In this document: in pieces, positions 1 through 11,100 of the stretch | Position numbering within the stretch: the first letter of the stretch is position 1 | How the letters are laid out: every line of letters starts with the position of its first letter | Assembly (NCBI GenBank): GCA_025917655.1 | Contig: CP084619.1 | Location: forward strand, 2,170,001 to 2,234,000 | Direction: 5' to 3' | Length of the DNA: 64,000 bases | From: Chlorella sorokiniana | Lineage: Eukaryota; Chlorophyta; Trebouxiophyceae; Chlorellales; Chlorellaceae | Made by a program: the position numbers and the translations under genes | Notes under the pieces: model-generated | Databases searched by the model: none | Told to the model about the DNA's origin: nothing | Seen by the model: the letters and a program-made list of their open reading frames with translations, nothing else

Positions 1-34
1 CACCCTGCTGCTGCTGTTTGTCTGTCGGCCGCAG

Positions 35-792
35 CGAGTGCGGCATGAGCGTGGAGCTGGGCGACGTGCCGGTGCGCAGCCTGGTGCCCGCGCCGCTGCA
101 GAGCGTGGAGAGCGCGGAGGAGTACATGCAGGTGGGTGCCTGCCTGGCTGCTGTTGTGGGCAAGCAGGCACATGGTGGTTTGCGGGCGAGTGCTCAGGAG
201 CATGGGCGACAGCATCACAGCCTGCTGGGAACATGGCAGCTGGTCCTGGCCGCCAGTCCGGGAACTGGCGCCTGCTTGAGAACTTGCCCTCCCCCTCCCC
301 AAATACACACAACCGCAGCGGCTGCCTGAGTTTGACGGCGAGATGGCGGCGCTGGCTGCGGAGGCTGATGCCGCGGGGAGTGCCTACGCTACGTGGGCGT
401 GGTGGACGTGAAGGCGGGCAAGGGGTCGGTGGAGCTGAGGCGCTACCCCAAGGTGTGTGTGTGTGTGTGCGCATGTGTGAGGGGGCTGCCTGCGGTGCAA
501 CTCGGGTGTACTGCCGGGTGCTGTTGGTTGGGGGCCTGTTGGCCTTCAGCGTGGGCCCTCCTGTGCCCCGCTGCCGCAGCGCCCTGCATGCCCCACCCCC
601 ACCCGCACCTCGCACCGCAGGACCACCCCTTTGCCCAGCTGTCCGGCAGCGACAACATCATCGCCTTCACCACGCAGCGCTACTCCAAGCAGCCGCTGAT
701 TGTGCGGGGCCGGGCGCGGGCGCGAGGTGACCGCCGGCGGCGTCTTCTCCGACCTGCTGCGCCTGGCCGCCTACCTGGGCGCCCCCTCGTGA
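35..792 (+). CDS. Bifunctional aspartate kinase-homoserine dehydrogenase, C-terminal end (partial)
   Basis: This is the end of the plastid enzyme that catalyses the first and third steps from aspartate to threonine and methionine. Three exons are visible: 35-131, 319-452 and 621-792; the 5' part lies left of the window. The second and third carry VGVVDVKAGKGSVELRRYPK and HPFAQLSGSDNIIAF, followed by TTQRYSKQPLIVRG and VFSDLLRLAAYLGAPS then stop, which is the conserved end of the homoserine dehydrogenase domain. Three places lose one base against the conserved protein: a G run at 375-378, the CC at 710-711 and the G near 724. The last two fall in the family's RGPGAGAEVT block and together shift the frame, yet the true C-terminus follows in frame afterwards. 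I read these as sequence errors, not decay. Family assignment is firm. Confidence 0.93.
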
Positions 793-1443
793 GGCAGCAC
801 AGCGCTGCGGGGGTGGCCTTGCCTTCCGCCGCACCCTGAGGCAGCCAGCCCTTGGGGTCTGCAATCCCTTCCCCTGCTCGTGCCCTACGTTCCCGGACTT
901 TCCTTGAATTGCTGTCATGCCCCTGCCTTCCTTGGGGCCCCTTGCTAGGTCTCCATTCAGACTGCAGTCAAGCCCAATCATCCCTATGCCCATATTCACG
1001 CATGCGCATTGCTTGAGTTTGCGAAGTTGCCGGGACATGCCATAAAACTTGTCTCTCGCAGACGCAGTGGTTGCTGGCAGGCGGGGCAGGCTGGTGAAGC
1101 AGCAGGCTGCAGGGACTGCTCCACGCGTCAGTTTCAGTCGAACTGCGGACACACCAGCTAGGAGCTTGCTAGTAGAACAATATTAAGCCGCTCGTCCCAC
1201 AAGTCAAAAGAGGTCAGCTTTGCAGGGTCAGTTGATAGCATGGATATCCGGCGATGAGCATAAGAATCAAAACAAGCAGCGAACAAGGTCGGTTGGTGCC
1301 CCATGCCAACCAGGTGAGCCTGTCGGCTGGCTGCCAGGGTCCAGCAGTGAGCACCCAATTCAATGCGGAGTCTGCGCGACCATCGCTCTCCTTCTGGCAG
1401 CCCTGGTCTTGTGGGTGTGGATAGAGGCGCAGCAGTTGCAGAA
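793..1443. other. Intergenic region between AK-HSDH and ATP synthase delta
   Basis: This stretch holds the 3' flank of AK-HSDH and the promoter and 5' leader of the delta subunit gene. Base composition is visibly less GC-rich than the genes on either side. I see no conserved reading frame, RNA gene or repeat. Confidence 0.6.
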
Positions 1444-3348
1444 ATGGTGCTCGCCATGAAGTTCAGCGCCTCTGTGCGCCCCGCCTTCGTGAAGGCTGCC
1501 CGCCCGCAGCAGATGCGCAGCGGCCGCCGCAGTATGCGTGTGTGTGCCAAGGTGAGGGCCCAGCAAGCGCGGGAGGGCGCATGGCGATCGCAGGGATCCC
1601 CCAGGCCTCAGCGGCACGGCCGTCTAGCCCGTCAGCCGGCGTGTGTTTATTGGTGGAGCACAATGTGGTTGCTAGGGAGTCCTGCCGCGGGGCTCGGGCG
1701 GCGGGGCCAGCCAGATAAGCGGCCCAGTCCAAACAGCCTGCAGCAGCGACCCATCACACGAGGCGCCCAACGCCGCTTTCCATGGCTTTTCGGCCGCTGT
1801 GTAGCTCGCCAGGCGGTCACCGTGCCAGCGCCAGGGCTCGGGGGCTGCTGCTGCAAGCGCACGCAACGCCTCGTGCCTGCCCGCGTGCACGCCTCCTCGC
1901 GCGCGCCAGCCCCGCACCCCTCACTCCCTGCCTGCTTCACGCCATCCCGTGCTGCAGCTGGAGCTTGAGCAGGTGGCGGGCGCGTACGCCAACGCGCTGG
2001 TGGAGGTTGCGCAGAAGACCAACTCGCTGGAGGCGGTGCACGCCGACGTCGACGCCCTGGCCTCTGTGCTCAAGGACAACGCGGTGCGCCGGCGGCCCGC
2101 CGCCCCCCTTCCCTGCGCCGAGCTGCATGCCTGCCATCATCGCAGCGCCGGTGGCGGCATCAGCGCCTGTGCAGCACGCCTGCGCCTGCTGGCATGGAAG
2201 GCCGGGCCGTGCTCAGCCACGCCGACGTTCGTGCGGTCGACGCCTCCACCGCCCCACCCGACCCCCGCCGCTGGTCTGCAGGCGGTGCTGGAGCTGCTGT
2301 CCAACCCGGTGATTGACGAGCAGCGCAAGAAGGAGTTGGTGAAGCGGCTGGCGGCTGAGGCCTCCTTCTCCCAGTACACCGTCAACTTCCTGTCCCTGCT
2401 CATCGACCAGTCGCGCATCGAGGCGCTGGAGCAGATCTGCGAGTCGTTTGAGAAGAGCTACTGCCAGCTGACTGACACCCAGGTGTGCAGGCAGCACATC
2501 GGGGCCGGGGGAAAGGGGTGGGGCCGCCGGCGTGCGGGGGCCGCGGGCGGGCGCACAGGGGATGCTGCCTGCTGGGCTGCGCCGCCGAGCACGGCGGCAT
2601 CTGCGTGGTGTGCCGCTGCAGCCAGCCTGTTTTGGGCAGCTCCATGCCGCGCTGTTTGGAGCCGGCTGCCTGTGAGGCGCGGCGTTTGGGGTGCAGCGCG
2701 GTCGGCGGCCAGAACTCTCGGCGCCATGCTGCCGCTCCCTGCCCCTGTCGCCGCGCGCCATCAAGCCGCTGCATGTCCCCCCACCCCCTCCATCGTAGGT
2801 GGCCACCCTGCGCAGCGCGGTGAAGCTGGAGCAGGAGCAGCAGTTCCTGATTGCCAAGAAGCTGCAGGAGCTGACGGGCAGCAAGAACATCAAGCTGAAG
2901 CCGGTGGTGGACGCCGACCTCGTGGCCGGCTTTGTGGTCGAGTACGGCTCCACCCGCATCGACCTGTCGGGTGCGCACACACACGCCACACACGCCTGCA
3001 CACACACACACCGCCTGTGCACGCACAACCCTCTCCCCCTCCCGCGCTTCCCGACAGCCTCGTCCCGCAAAAGGCTGCCTGTCCTGGGCCGCGCTCTGCC
3101 CGCTGCCGCTGGCCTGGGGCCTGGGCTGCAGGCACGGCTGTGGCGGCGGCCCCGAAGGGACCCCACCTGCCCTGCATCCGCTTGCTCTGTCGCTCACTCA
3201 CGGCTTGCTCCCTCCCTCCCGCTGCCCCCCTGCCGCAGTCAAGGGCCAGCTGGAGAAGATCAGCGGCGAGCTGATGGCCACTGCCCAGGCGATGAGGCGG
3301 CGGCGGCTGCCGCGGGGCCGCCCGCCGCGGCCCCACCTCCCCTTGTAA
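1444..3348 (+). CDS. ATPD: ATP synthase subunit delta, chloroplastic
   Basis: This is the stator subunit that ties CF1 to CF0 in the chloroplast ATP synthase. Five exons with clean GT-AG borders are read: 1444-1551, 1958-2083, 2282-2482, 2799-2970 and 3239-3348. Exon 1 encodes a basic, hydroxyl-rich transit peptide starting MVLAMKFSASVRPAFVKAAR; a second ATG lies at 1456. The mature part starts at EQVAGAYANALVEVAQKT, then VLELLSNPVIDEQRKKELVK, FLSLLIDQSRIEALEQICES, SAVKLEQEQQFLIAKKLQEL and the hallmark LKPVVDADLVAGFVVEYG. Length fits the family. The C-terminus is odd: after KISGELMATAQ the frame continues through an arginine/proline-rich tail ([18 protein letters not shown]) not expected for delta. 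It may be lineage-specific or the result of a lost base. The glutaredoxin gene lies tail-to-tail downstream. Confidence 0.95.
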
Positions 3349-3687
3349 TTCTTTTGCGCAGAGCGGAAAACTTTATCCCAACACCACACCCCTTTCCTCC
3401 TCATTTGCCCCTCCGCCCAATTGGGAGGCCGGCGCGCGGGGCGGGCGCGCCCGCCGCCCCCTTGATTCTTGTTGCCGTGTCGACGCATTTCATATGGCAC
3501 ACTCATCGGCATGACTGTCAACACGCAGCTCACTTCTAAGCATTCAGGGCATTGTGGGGAGTACCCTGCCACTGCGGCCGCCCTGCCCTGCTGCTCCCTT
3601 GCCTGCTCTGCCGGTGAGCTGGCCGCAGGCAGGCGGGGCTGGCGGCGCCTCCGGCAAGGCCATCTGCCGCCCAGCCTGCTCAGGCCC
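3349..3687. other. Convergent intergenic region (ATPD / glutaredoxin)
   Basis: Two genes end toward each other here, so the stretch should hold both 3' UTRs and polyadenylation sites. I see no conserved reading frame or structured RNA. Confidence 0.55.
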
Positions 3688-4718
3688 TCAGGCGCTGATC
3701 CAGCTGGCCGCTGCCTTTCAGCTGGGCCAGCTCATCAGCGCCACCGCTGCAGCACATGCGGGGCGGGAAAGGTGGATGCAGGGGTGACACAGGCTGCATT
3801 GGCTTCCATGCACTGCTTCCAAGCCAGTCCTGCACTCGGGCTGCTGGCAGGCGTCCTCACATGAAGCGGCCCTGAATCCACACGCTTGGCACGCTGTGCT
3901 TGCCCTGCAGCGGTGGTAATGGCAGGCCGATGTCGGCGCCGACCCCCAACCACCCCTCGAGCACGGGTCAGATCAGGTGTCCTGGCAGCAGCGGCGGCTG
4001 ACTGCAGCCTTGTCTGTTTGCGAGGCTGTGTGTGTGTGGTGGGGGAAGCTGAGGAAGGAGGGGAGGGGGTGGGGGGTCACGCAGGGCAACCTGCTGCACC
4101 GCCCACCGTCATGCGCTCCAGCTCATCCTGCAGCTGCGGCCCGTCAGGGCGCTGGTCCAGCTCGATGACAGGGAAGCTGCCCGGGGCAGGTGGCCCCCAG
4201 AATCTGCGGGGCGCGGTCGGCAAGGGTGCGGCCAGCATCAGGGCGCGGCCCACGGACGACGGTCACACGCGTGGTAGCTGGCAGTGGTGCTGCGAGTGGC
4301 AGGGCTTGCGAGGGAGCAGGCCGCAAATGCTCGCCTCCTTTGCCTTGCGGCTGGATGGGCAGGTGAGCTGCGAGGGGCCGGGCAGCAAAACAGGAGCATG
4401 TCAGAGTGTCATGGCAGCCACTGCTGGCACCCACGCGGCGGCGCCGGTGGGCACCTGTGGGCGGATTACCTAAAAATCCGCTGCGCAGCCTGCGGTTGGG
4501 TTCACCTTGGAGAAGATGGCGGCTGGCTTGTTGGCCACCGTGTCCTGAATGAAGAGGTGGGGGTCGGCCGCAGCTGCTGGTGGAGAGGCGGCGCTGGCGG
4601 CCGTGGCGGGCGGCGCGTCGGCCAGCCTGCCGCGCCTCGTCTGCCCCGCTGCCTGCTGCATGCTGAAGGCCAAAAGAATAGGGTTGATGAGCAACGGATG
4701 GATGGAGGAAATGGGCAA
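3688..4718 (-). CDS. Glutaredoxin with a CPSS active site
   Basis: Glutaredoxins are small thioredoxin-fold proteins that reduce disulfides or glutathionylated proteins with glutathione. Read on the minus strand, the first exon contains LFIQDTVANKPAAIFSK, followed by an exon with TCPSSRKAKE (near 4320-4365), one with FPVIELDQRPDGPQLQDELE and ERMT (4107-4180), one with GKHSVPSVWIQGRF (3861-3904), and a last exon with GGADELAQLKGSGQLDQRLR (3688-3746). TVP-type and GG-D motifs of the glutathione site are present as SVPSVWI and GGADEL. The active site reads Cys-Pro-Ser-Ser, so it resembles a monothiol CxxS enzyme rather than CPYC. The junction between the active-site exon and the FPVIELD exon is unclear; a GC-AG intron after AKE with a one-base slip is possible. 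The start is uncertain: 4718 is the first ATG of the frame and 4661 is an alternative. Confidence 0.82.
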
Positions 4719-5125
4719 TAGCCCTCCACAACTGCCTCTGACAATGCCCAGCAGCAGCCAGCTTCATGGCGGATTCCCGCCCCCCGCTTCAGCCAGCCAC
4801 AGCAGCTGCCCTTCACAGAGTCTGTCCCGCATCCAGCGGGAGGCCAGTCTTCAAACATGTTACAGATAGATTTGTGCTTGAACGACAGCCAAGCCAAGCA
4901 GCGGAGTCACAACGGCGGTGCGGTGGGCTGATGCGGCTGGCACGGGTACTAGGGAGGTTGAAAAACAGGGAAAGGCTTTGGAAAGTGCTGAAGAAAACTG
5001 AGGAGAGACGATGAGAGGGATGGGGCAGAAAGGCTGGCATTGGGCGCAACAGGGTAGCAGGGCAAGGGGGAGCGGCGGCGTAGGAGGCGCCCGCCTGCCG
5101 CTGCATGCACCAAGTGTTGGTTCTT
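4719..5125. other. Spacer between two minus-strand genes
   Basis: This holds the upstream flank of the glutaredoxin gene and the 3' flank of the large unrecognised gene. I see no conserved reading frame here. It is less GC-rich than the adjoining exons. Confidence 0.5.
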
Positions 5126-8100
5126 TCAGTGCTCGATGGGCCGCTCAGACTTGAGGAGCAGGAGGCGGCGGCGCATCATGTTGTGCGCCCAGGATGCGCA
5201 GCGAGGCTGGATGAGCCCGCGTGCGGTCGGGGGCATGGTGTTGATGGGAGGGATGACCAGTGCTGGCGGGGCTGCCGCGGCTGCAGGGCGACAGGGGGAG
5301 GGGGTGGGCGGCCCCCCGCAGGCCGCCGCCCCCTCACTCCCCGCTCTCTGTGAACCCCAGGGCCTCCAGGTCCAGCGACTCCATGCAGCGCCCCCAGCGC
5401 AGAGGGCGAGCCGTCGGCGGGAACCCCCGCCGCCGCCGCCCAGCGCGGCCCAGGCGAGGCTGCCGGCCGAGCCGCGGCGCGCGCCGCCGGGCAGCAGCGC
5501 CAGCGGGCTGCCCAGCACCTCGCGCAGCAGGTCGGCAGAGGCGTCGGGCAGCTGCTGCGGGGAGGCGGGGGGCCCGTCCAGGGCGGCGCCGCCGCCCGCC
5601 ACCCGCTGCTGCTCCTCCAGCCGGTGCATGAACAGCAGCGCCGCCAGCTGCTGCTGCTGCTGCTGCACCGTCGCGGCAGCGGCGGCGGCCGCCGCCGCCT
5701 CGCCCGCCGCCGTGCCCAGCAGGGGCGCGCCGAAGCCGGGCAGGGGTGGGGCGCGGCGGCGCCGGGTCGCCCCAGATCTGCTGCAGCTGGGCCAGCAGGT
5801 TGGGCGGGGGCGGCCGAGGCGGCGGCCATGGCGGCGGCCGCCGCCGACTGCTGCGGGTCCAGCGAGGAGGCGGCGGATGAGGAGAAGTGGGAGAGGGAGG
5901 AGTCGGGGCTGAAGGGCACGCTGCGGGTGCGCGGCAGGCCGCCACCAGCCTCCCCGCCAAAGGGGCTGCGCCGCAGCGCGCCGCCGCCGCCGCAGGCGGC
6001 CATGCCGCCGCCGGGCAGCGGGTCGGGGCTGAGGGGCGGCGCGTGGCTGGCGGCCAGCTGCGGCGGAGAGCCAAACGGAGGCTCCTGCGGCGCCTGGGGG
6101 GCAGGCGGCCGGGGGAGGGGGAGAACTGCCGGGGGGGCGCGGGGGGCACAGACACGTGTGGCGGCTGAGGCTGCAACCCCAACCAACCTACCGCCCATGC
6201 AACCACGCAACTCTTGGTTGCGGCAGCCAGGCACGGCCGCCGCCCCGCATCCAGCACGCGCCGCACACCCACCTCGGGCGCGTGTGCGTTGAGGCCTCTC
6301 TCGCTGGCGCCGCCGCTGGGGCTCCACAGGGGCGGGGCGGGCCACCTGCCGGGGGAGAGGGCGGGGGCACAGAGACGTGCGGCGGCGGGTGAGCGGCGGA
6401 ATGGGGCCTCAGGAGGCGGGAGAGGGTGGGCGGCGCTGTACTGCTTCACTCGATGGCGGGACGGCCGCCACAAGCCCAGCATGCGCGCGGAGGGGGCTCA
6501 CCGCGACGCGTGCCGTGACCGTGCATCTCCCGGCGACAGGGAGGCCAGCGCGCGCGCCGCCGCCAGCGGGTCGGACGTGGTGCGCCGCACGCCGCGCGGC
6601 TCCTCGGCGGCGGCGCCGCCGCGCCCGCTGCGCCGCTGGACGCCTCGCTGCCGGCGGTGGAGGGCGTCGCGTGCCTGCCCGCCTTCTTCTTGGCTGACCG
6701 CGGCTGCTTGCTGGGCGCAGACTCCTCCCGCGCCGCCAGCGCAGCCAGCTCCTGCGCCGTCAGCGGCCGCCCCTCGGCGGCGGGCGTTGGCGACGGCCCC
6801 CGCTGGGGCGGGCGCCGGGGCCGGCTTGGCGGGCGAGGCCGTGGAGGAAGGGGGTGAGGGGGCGGGGGTGGGTTCGCCCGCGCCGGCAGCCTCCTGGTCC
6901 TCCGAGCCGGAGACGGAAGGGGGTGGGGCAGGCCGGCCGCGGCCGCCGCGTGCTTCTGCTGCAGGCGCAGCAGCTTCTTGAGCTGGCGGGGCGTCAGCTG
7001 CCTGGCGGGCGCCGCCCCGACCCCTGCTCGCCGGGCGGCGGGCTGGGTGGTGTGCGCGGCGGCCAGCATCACCGTTGCGTCAGACGGCGGCGCGGGCGCG
7101 GCGGGTGGCGGCCGCCTGCCGCGCGGGGCTGGGGCGGCTGCTGGCCTGGCGGGGGGAGGGCAGGGGGTGGCGCCGGCGCTGGAGGCGGCCGCCTGGCTCA
7201 CGCTGCTGCTGCTGCTGCGCGGCACCGACTCGGCGGGGGTGCCGGGGCTGGAGGGCGTCTCTGCGGGGGAGGGGCGAGCGGCGGGCAGGGGCGGTTGCCA
7301 GGCCGGCAGCGGCACGGACGGTGGCGCAGCGGTACAGACCGGCACAAGCCCGCCAGCGGAACGACGCATGCGGGCGGTGCGGGCGGCGGCGCAGCGCCCG
7401 GCCAGGCGGCGGTGTCGGGCGCGCACCTGAGGCCAGGGCGGCGGCGGGGCCGGGTGTGAGGGTGAGGTGGGGGCGGGGAGGCGTTGCGCGGGGGGCGGGC
7501 GTGCGGGCGGCGTCGCGGCGTGCGCTGCGCGGGGGGGGGCGGCACTGGTGCCGGTGCTGCCGCCGCCGTCATTGCAGGCGACGCCCGGTGCCAGGAGCTG
7601 TCGGCGCTGCTGCCGCCGCTGGTGGCGTCGTCACACAGCGCATGCGAGCATGCATCAGCCGCCAGCAGAGCGGCGGGCGCACTGCCCCTCAGGCTGCCCC
7701 CGGTGCTGCTGCCCACGGCGCTGAGGGTGCCGCTGGCCGGGCTCAGCCCGCCTGCGGGCGGCAGCGAGGGCGCAGCGGGGGGGGGCGCGCCGCGGGCGGA
7801 GCCAGCCTGCTGCGGCGCCGCGCGCTGCGAGCTGGCCGCGGGTGGTGGCCGCCGCCGCCGCCGCCCTGCTGCTTTCGCTTCCTGAGAGCCTGCAGCGCCG
7901 CCCGCGCCTTGCGCACCAGCGGCTTCTCCACGCCCGTGGCCTCGGCGGCGTCGATGGCGGCGTGCAGGCGCGAGATGCTGTCTGCGGGCGGGGAGGCAGG
8001 GCGGGAGGCGGGTGGGTGGACGCGCAGGCGCGTGGCGCAGCCGGGGTGGACAGCCCTGGTGGGGGTGGCAGAGCCCTGAAGGCCAGCCAGCGGCACATGT

Positions 8101-11100
8101 GAGGGGCAGCAGAGGGCAGCAGGGGCAGGGGCAGAGCGCTGAGGCTGCATGCGCGCGCGCACCTGCCGCAATTGCGTCGCGCAGGGCGCCCGTGGCGGCG
8201 GCGCGCTGGGCCAGGGCGGAGGCGCCGGACTGGGGCTGGGAGGAGCGGCGGCCCACGGGCGCCAATGCCTGCTTGATGCGGCCGCGGTGGTTGTAGAGGT
8301 AGAGGCTGGCGCATGACACTGCGGGGCGCATGGGAGGAGGCAGGCAGTGTGTGTGAGTGGGGGAGTGGCGCCCACTGCTGCCAGATTCAACCCGGCCGCC
8401 TGCCGCGTGCGTGAAGACGAGCAAATGTGCAGAGCCGCAGCTGCAGGTGGCGCGGGGGGGCGTAGGGGAGGGGGATGCGCTGCCGCCCTCACCCAGGCAT
8501 ATGGAGAGGAAGGCGGCGACAAAGGGGTCCTGGGGTCGGTGCGAGGGGGTCTGTGGCGGCCGCCAGGTTGGCCTGCAGCGCCTGCTCGGACGCAACGCGG
8601 AAGTCGACGGCAAGGGGGCGCGGGGCGGCGGGCAGCGGCACCCCGCCATCAGCAGTCACCAGCGACGCCAGGGGGTCGTCGCCTGGGGGGGGATGGGGAG
8701 TGGCGATACAATGACAGGGAGGGGGCAGGGGCGGCGCGAGGCGTGGCAGCTCCCGGCCCTCAGCAGCTCGGCGCGCGCAGCGCAGGCGTCGTCGGTTTGC
8801 GGGTGGTGGGCGTGAGGCGAGGGGCACAGCGGGGCAGCAGGCAAGAGCGCACGCGTGCACCCCCCAACAGCAGAGCCAGCCTGGCGGCGCACTGCCTCAG
8901 GAGGTCCCCTCCGCGTCCCACCACTGCCTCAAGAGGCCCCCTGGAGCCAGCACCGCCCCCGGCCTGGCCGGCAGCGTGGGCGTCTCTTCGTGCGCACCCG
9001 TCTGGCAGGCGGCTCCCGCGCACAGCGGGTTGTCCTTGGCCAGCAGGCGCCAGAAGGCTTCGGCGCCCCGCGTGGAACTGCGCGTAGTGCAGGTTGTCAA
9101 GGGCGTACTGCAGGCCGCGCAGGCCCTCGGGGTCCAGCCGCAGCACTGCGGGGGGAAAAGAGGGGGGCGTCGGTGTGTGTGTGTGACAAGGCACGCGGGC
9201 AGCAATCCACACGGCTGTCCTGTATTGCGGCACGGGTCGGGCGGCGGCGGCTCAAAGCGCCAGGGCAGAGCTGAGCTGGAGCAGCCGGCCGCGGCGGGCG
9301 GGTGCTGCCCTGTGCACCCGGCAGCGCGCGAGCAGCAGCGGTTAGGAAGCACAGCAGGCAGGGGTGGCCCTGTGCTGCCCCCCCCCATCTCCAGCTCACC
9401 CGTGTCCAGCAGGTACGTCTTGTCCAGGCAGATTGTACTGCCCACGTGAGGCTCAGCCGGGCGACGAGCCTGGTAGTACACCGGGGCTCCCTGGCCTGCG
9501 CTCGGGGGCGGGGGCGGCACGGTGGGTGCCTCGGGAAACAACCCTTCCTCCATGCGCTAGGGCACCTGCGTCCGCTCTTGCACCAGCCCACTGACACACA
9601 CACACATACACGCACATGCACACAGCCCCCCACACACACACACAACCACAACACACGCAGCGGGCGCACCCTGCGGGTAGAGCTTGGCGGCCATGTATGA
9701 GCCCAGTGTCCAGGTGTAGCCGCGGCTCTTCACCCAGGCGGTGCCGTCCCCAGCCGCACACCCGTCATCGCCCGGTCCAGCACCTGGTCCAGACGCCACA
9801 GCGCCTCCTGCGCCAGGCAGCGGGGGGAGAGGGGCATTGCGCGGGGTGGGTGGGTGGCTGGAGGGCGGCGGAGGAGGGGAGGGTGCCTGGCGGCTGGCAA
9901 AAGCTGCGCAGGCGACGGCGCCAGCAGCGGCGCCAGCAGCTGGGTGATGCATGCGCGACGCACGGGGCGGGCAGGCGCGGCAGGGGCGCCGCAGTGGCAG
10001 GGGCAGCAGCGTGGCCTGGGCGGCGGCGCCAGCCTCACCTCCACCTGCGCCACGTGCGACAGCATGGCAGCCATGCCCTCGCTGGGCGCGGGTCGGCCGT
10101 CTGCCCACCCCGCAAACTGTGCGGCGGCCTGGTCGCGGCAGCGGTGCAGCAGCTGCTGGCCGCCGCCGCCGCTGCACTGGATGCCGACGTCCGACAGCAG
10201 GGGCTGCTGCAGCGTGGCCACCACCTGGGCGAAGATGGAGCCCAGGCGGGCGACTTCAGACCTGCTCGCCGCGCAACAAATGGGGGGGGGGGGGGGGGGG
10301 GGGAGGGGCAGTCAGCGGGGGCTGCAGTGATGGCGCGGCAGCTGTGCAAGTCGCCAGCCGGGTGCACAGGTGCATGCGTAAGGGGCGCGCGGCTGCCGCA
10401 CTGCCCTCCGCTCACTCGTCGGGTGGCTGCGGGCGGGGTGGGAGGCGGAGGCGGGTGTCCAGGTCCAGGGGCGGCTCCACGCGCGCACCCTCCTCCCCAT
10501 CCTCCCCCTCCACCAGCCGCAGCGGCACCCGCAGCGCCGGCACCAGCACCGTGAGCAGTGCGGAGCGGCGGCCGCAGTTCCAGCGGCACTTGAGCCCGCG
10601 CTTGTCTGCGTGGCCGGGAGGGGGGCAGCAGCAGGCGCGTCAGGCGGCATGCCAGGCTGCCAGCAGGCAGCACTGCTGATCCAGCAGCTGCACACACACC
10701 GCATCCCACCCCCTCCCTCCCCGCAACATCGGCCACCCACCCATCAGCCGCTCCAGCTCGCCCGCCTCGGCCTCAGACAGCAGGCGAGCCGTGCTGCGCG
10801 CCACCTCAGCCAGCGTCAGCTGCAGCTGCTCGGGGCTGCCTGCGGCAGGGGAGCCACGTGGCATGCGCGCCACGCCCGCAGCGCCGCCCTGCGCCGCCGC
10901 CGCTCCCGACACCATGCCCGCGTCTGCGTGCCAAGGGGAGGCAGCGCGGCCGGGTGGTGCGGGACCTAGCGGTGCGCAGGGTGCAGCAAGCCGCACGCGG
11001 TGGAATGGGGCTGTGCAGGTGGCAGGCGGCCAGTGCGCACCTGCGATGGCAAAGAGCTCGTTGGCGGCGGTGCCGGCCACAGCGGCCGCCTCCAGTGCGT

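Noticed and set aside
35-792. AK-HSDH and other genes as pseudogenes because of frame breaks
   Set aside because: Breaks are single bases in G/C runs, occur in nearly every gene, and conserved motifs and splice sites around them are intact. Simultaneous decay of ten essential genes is not credible.
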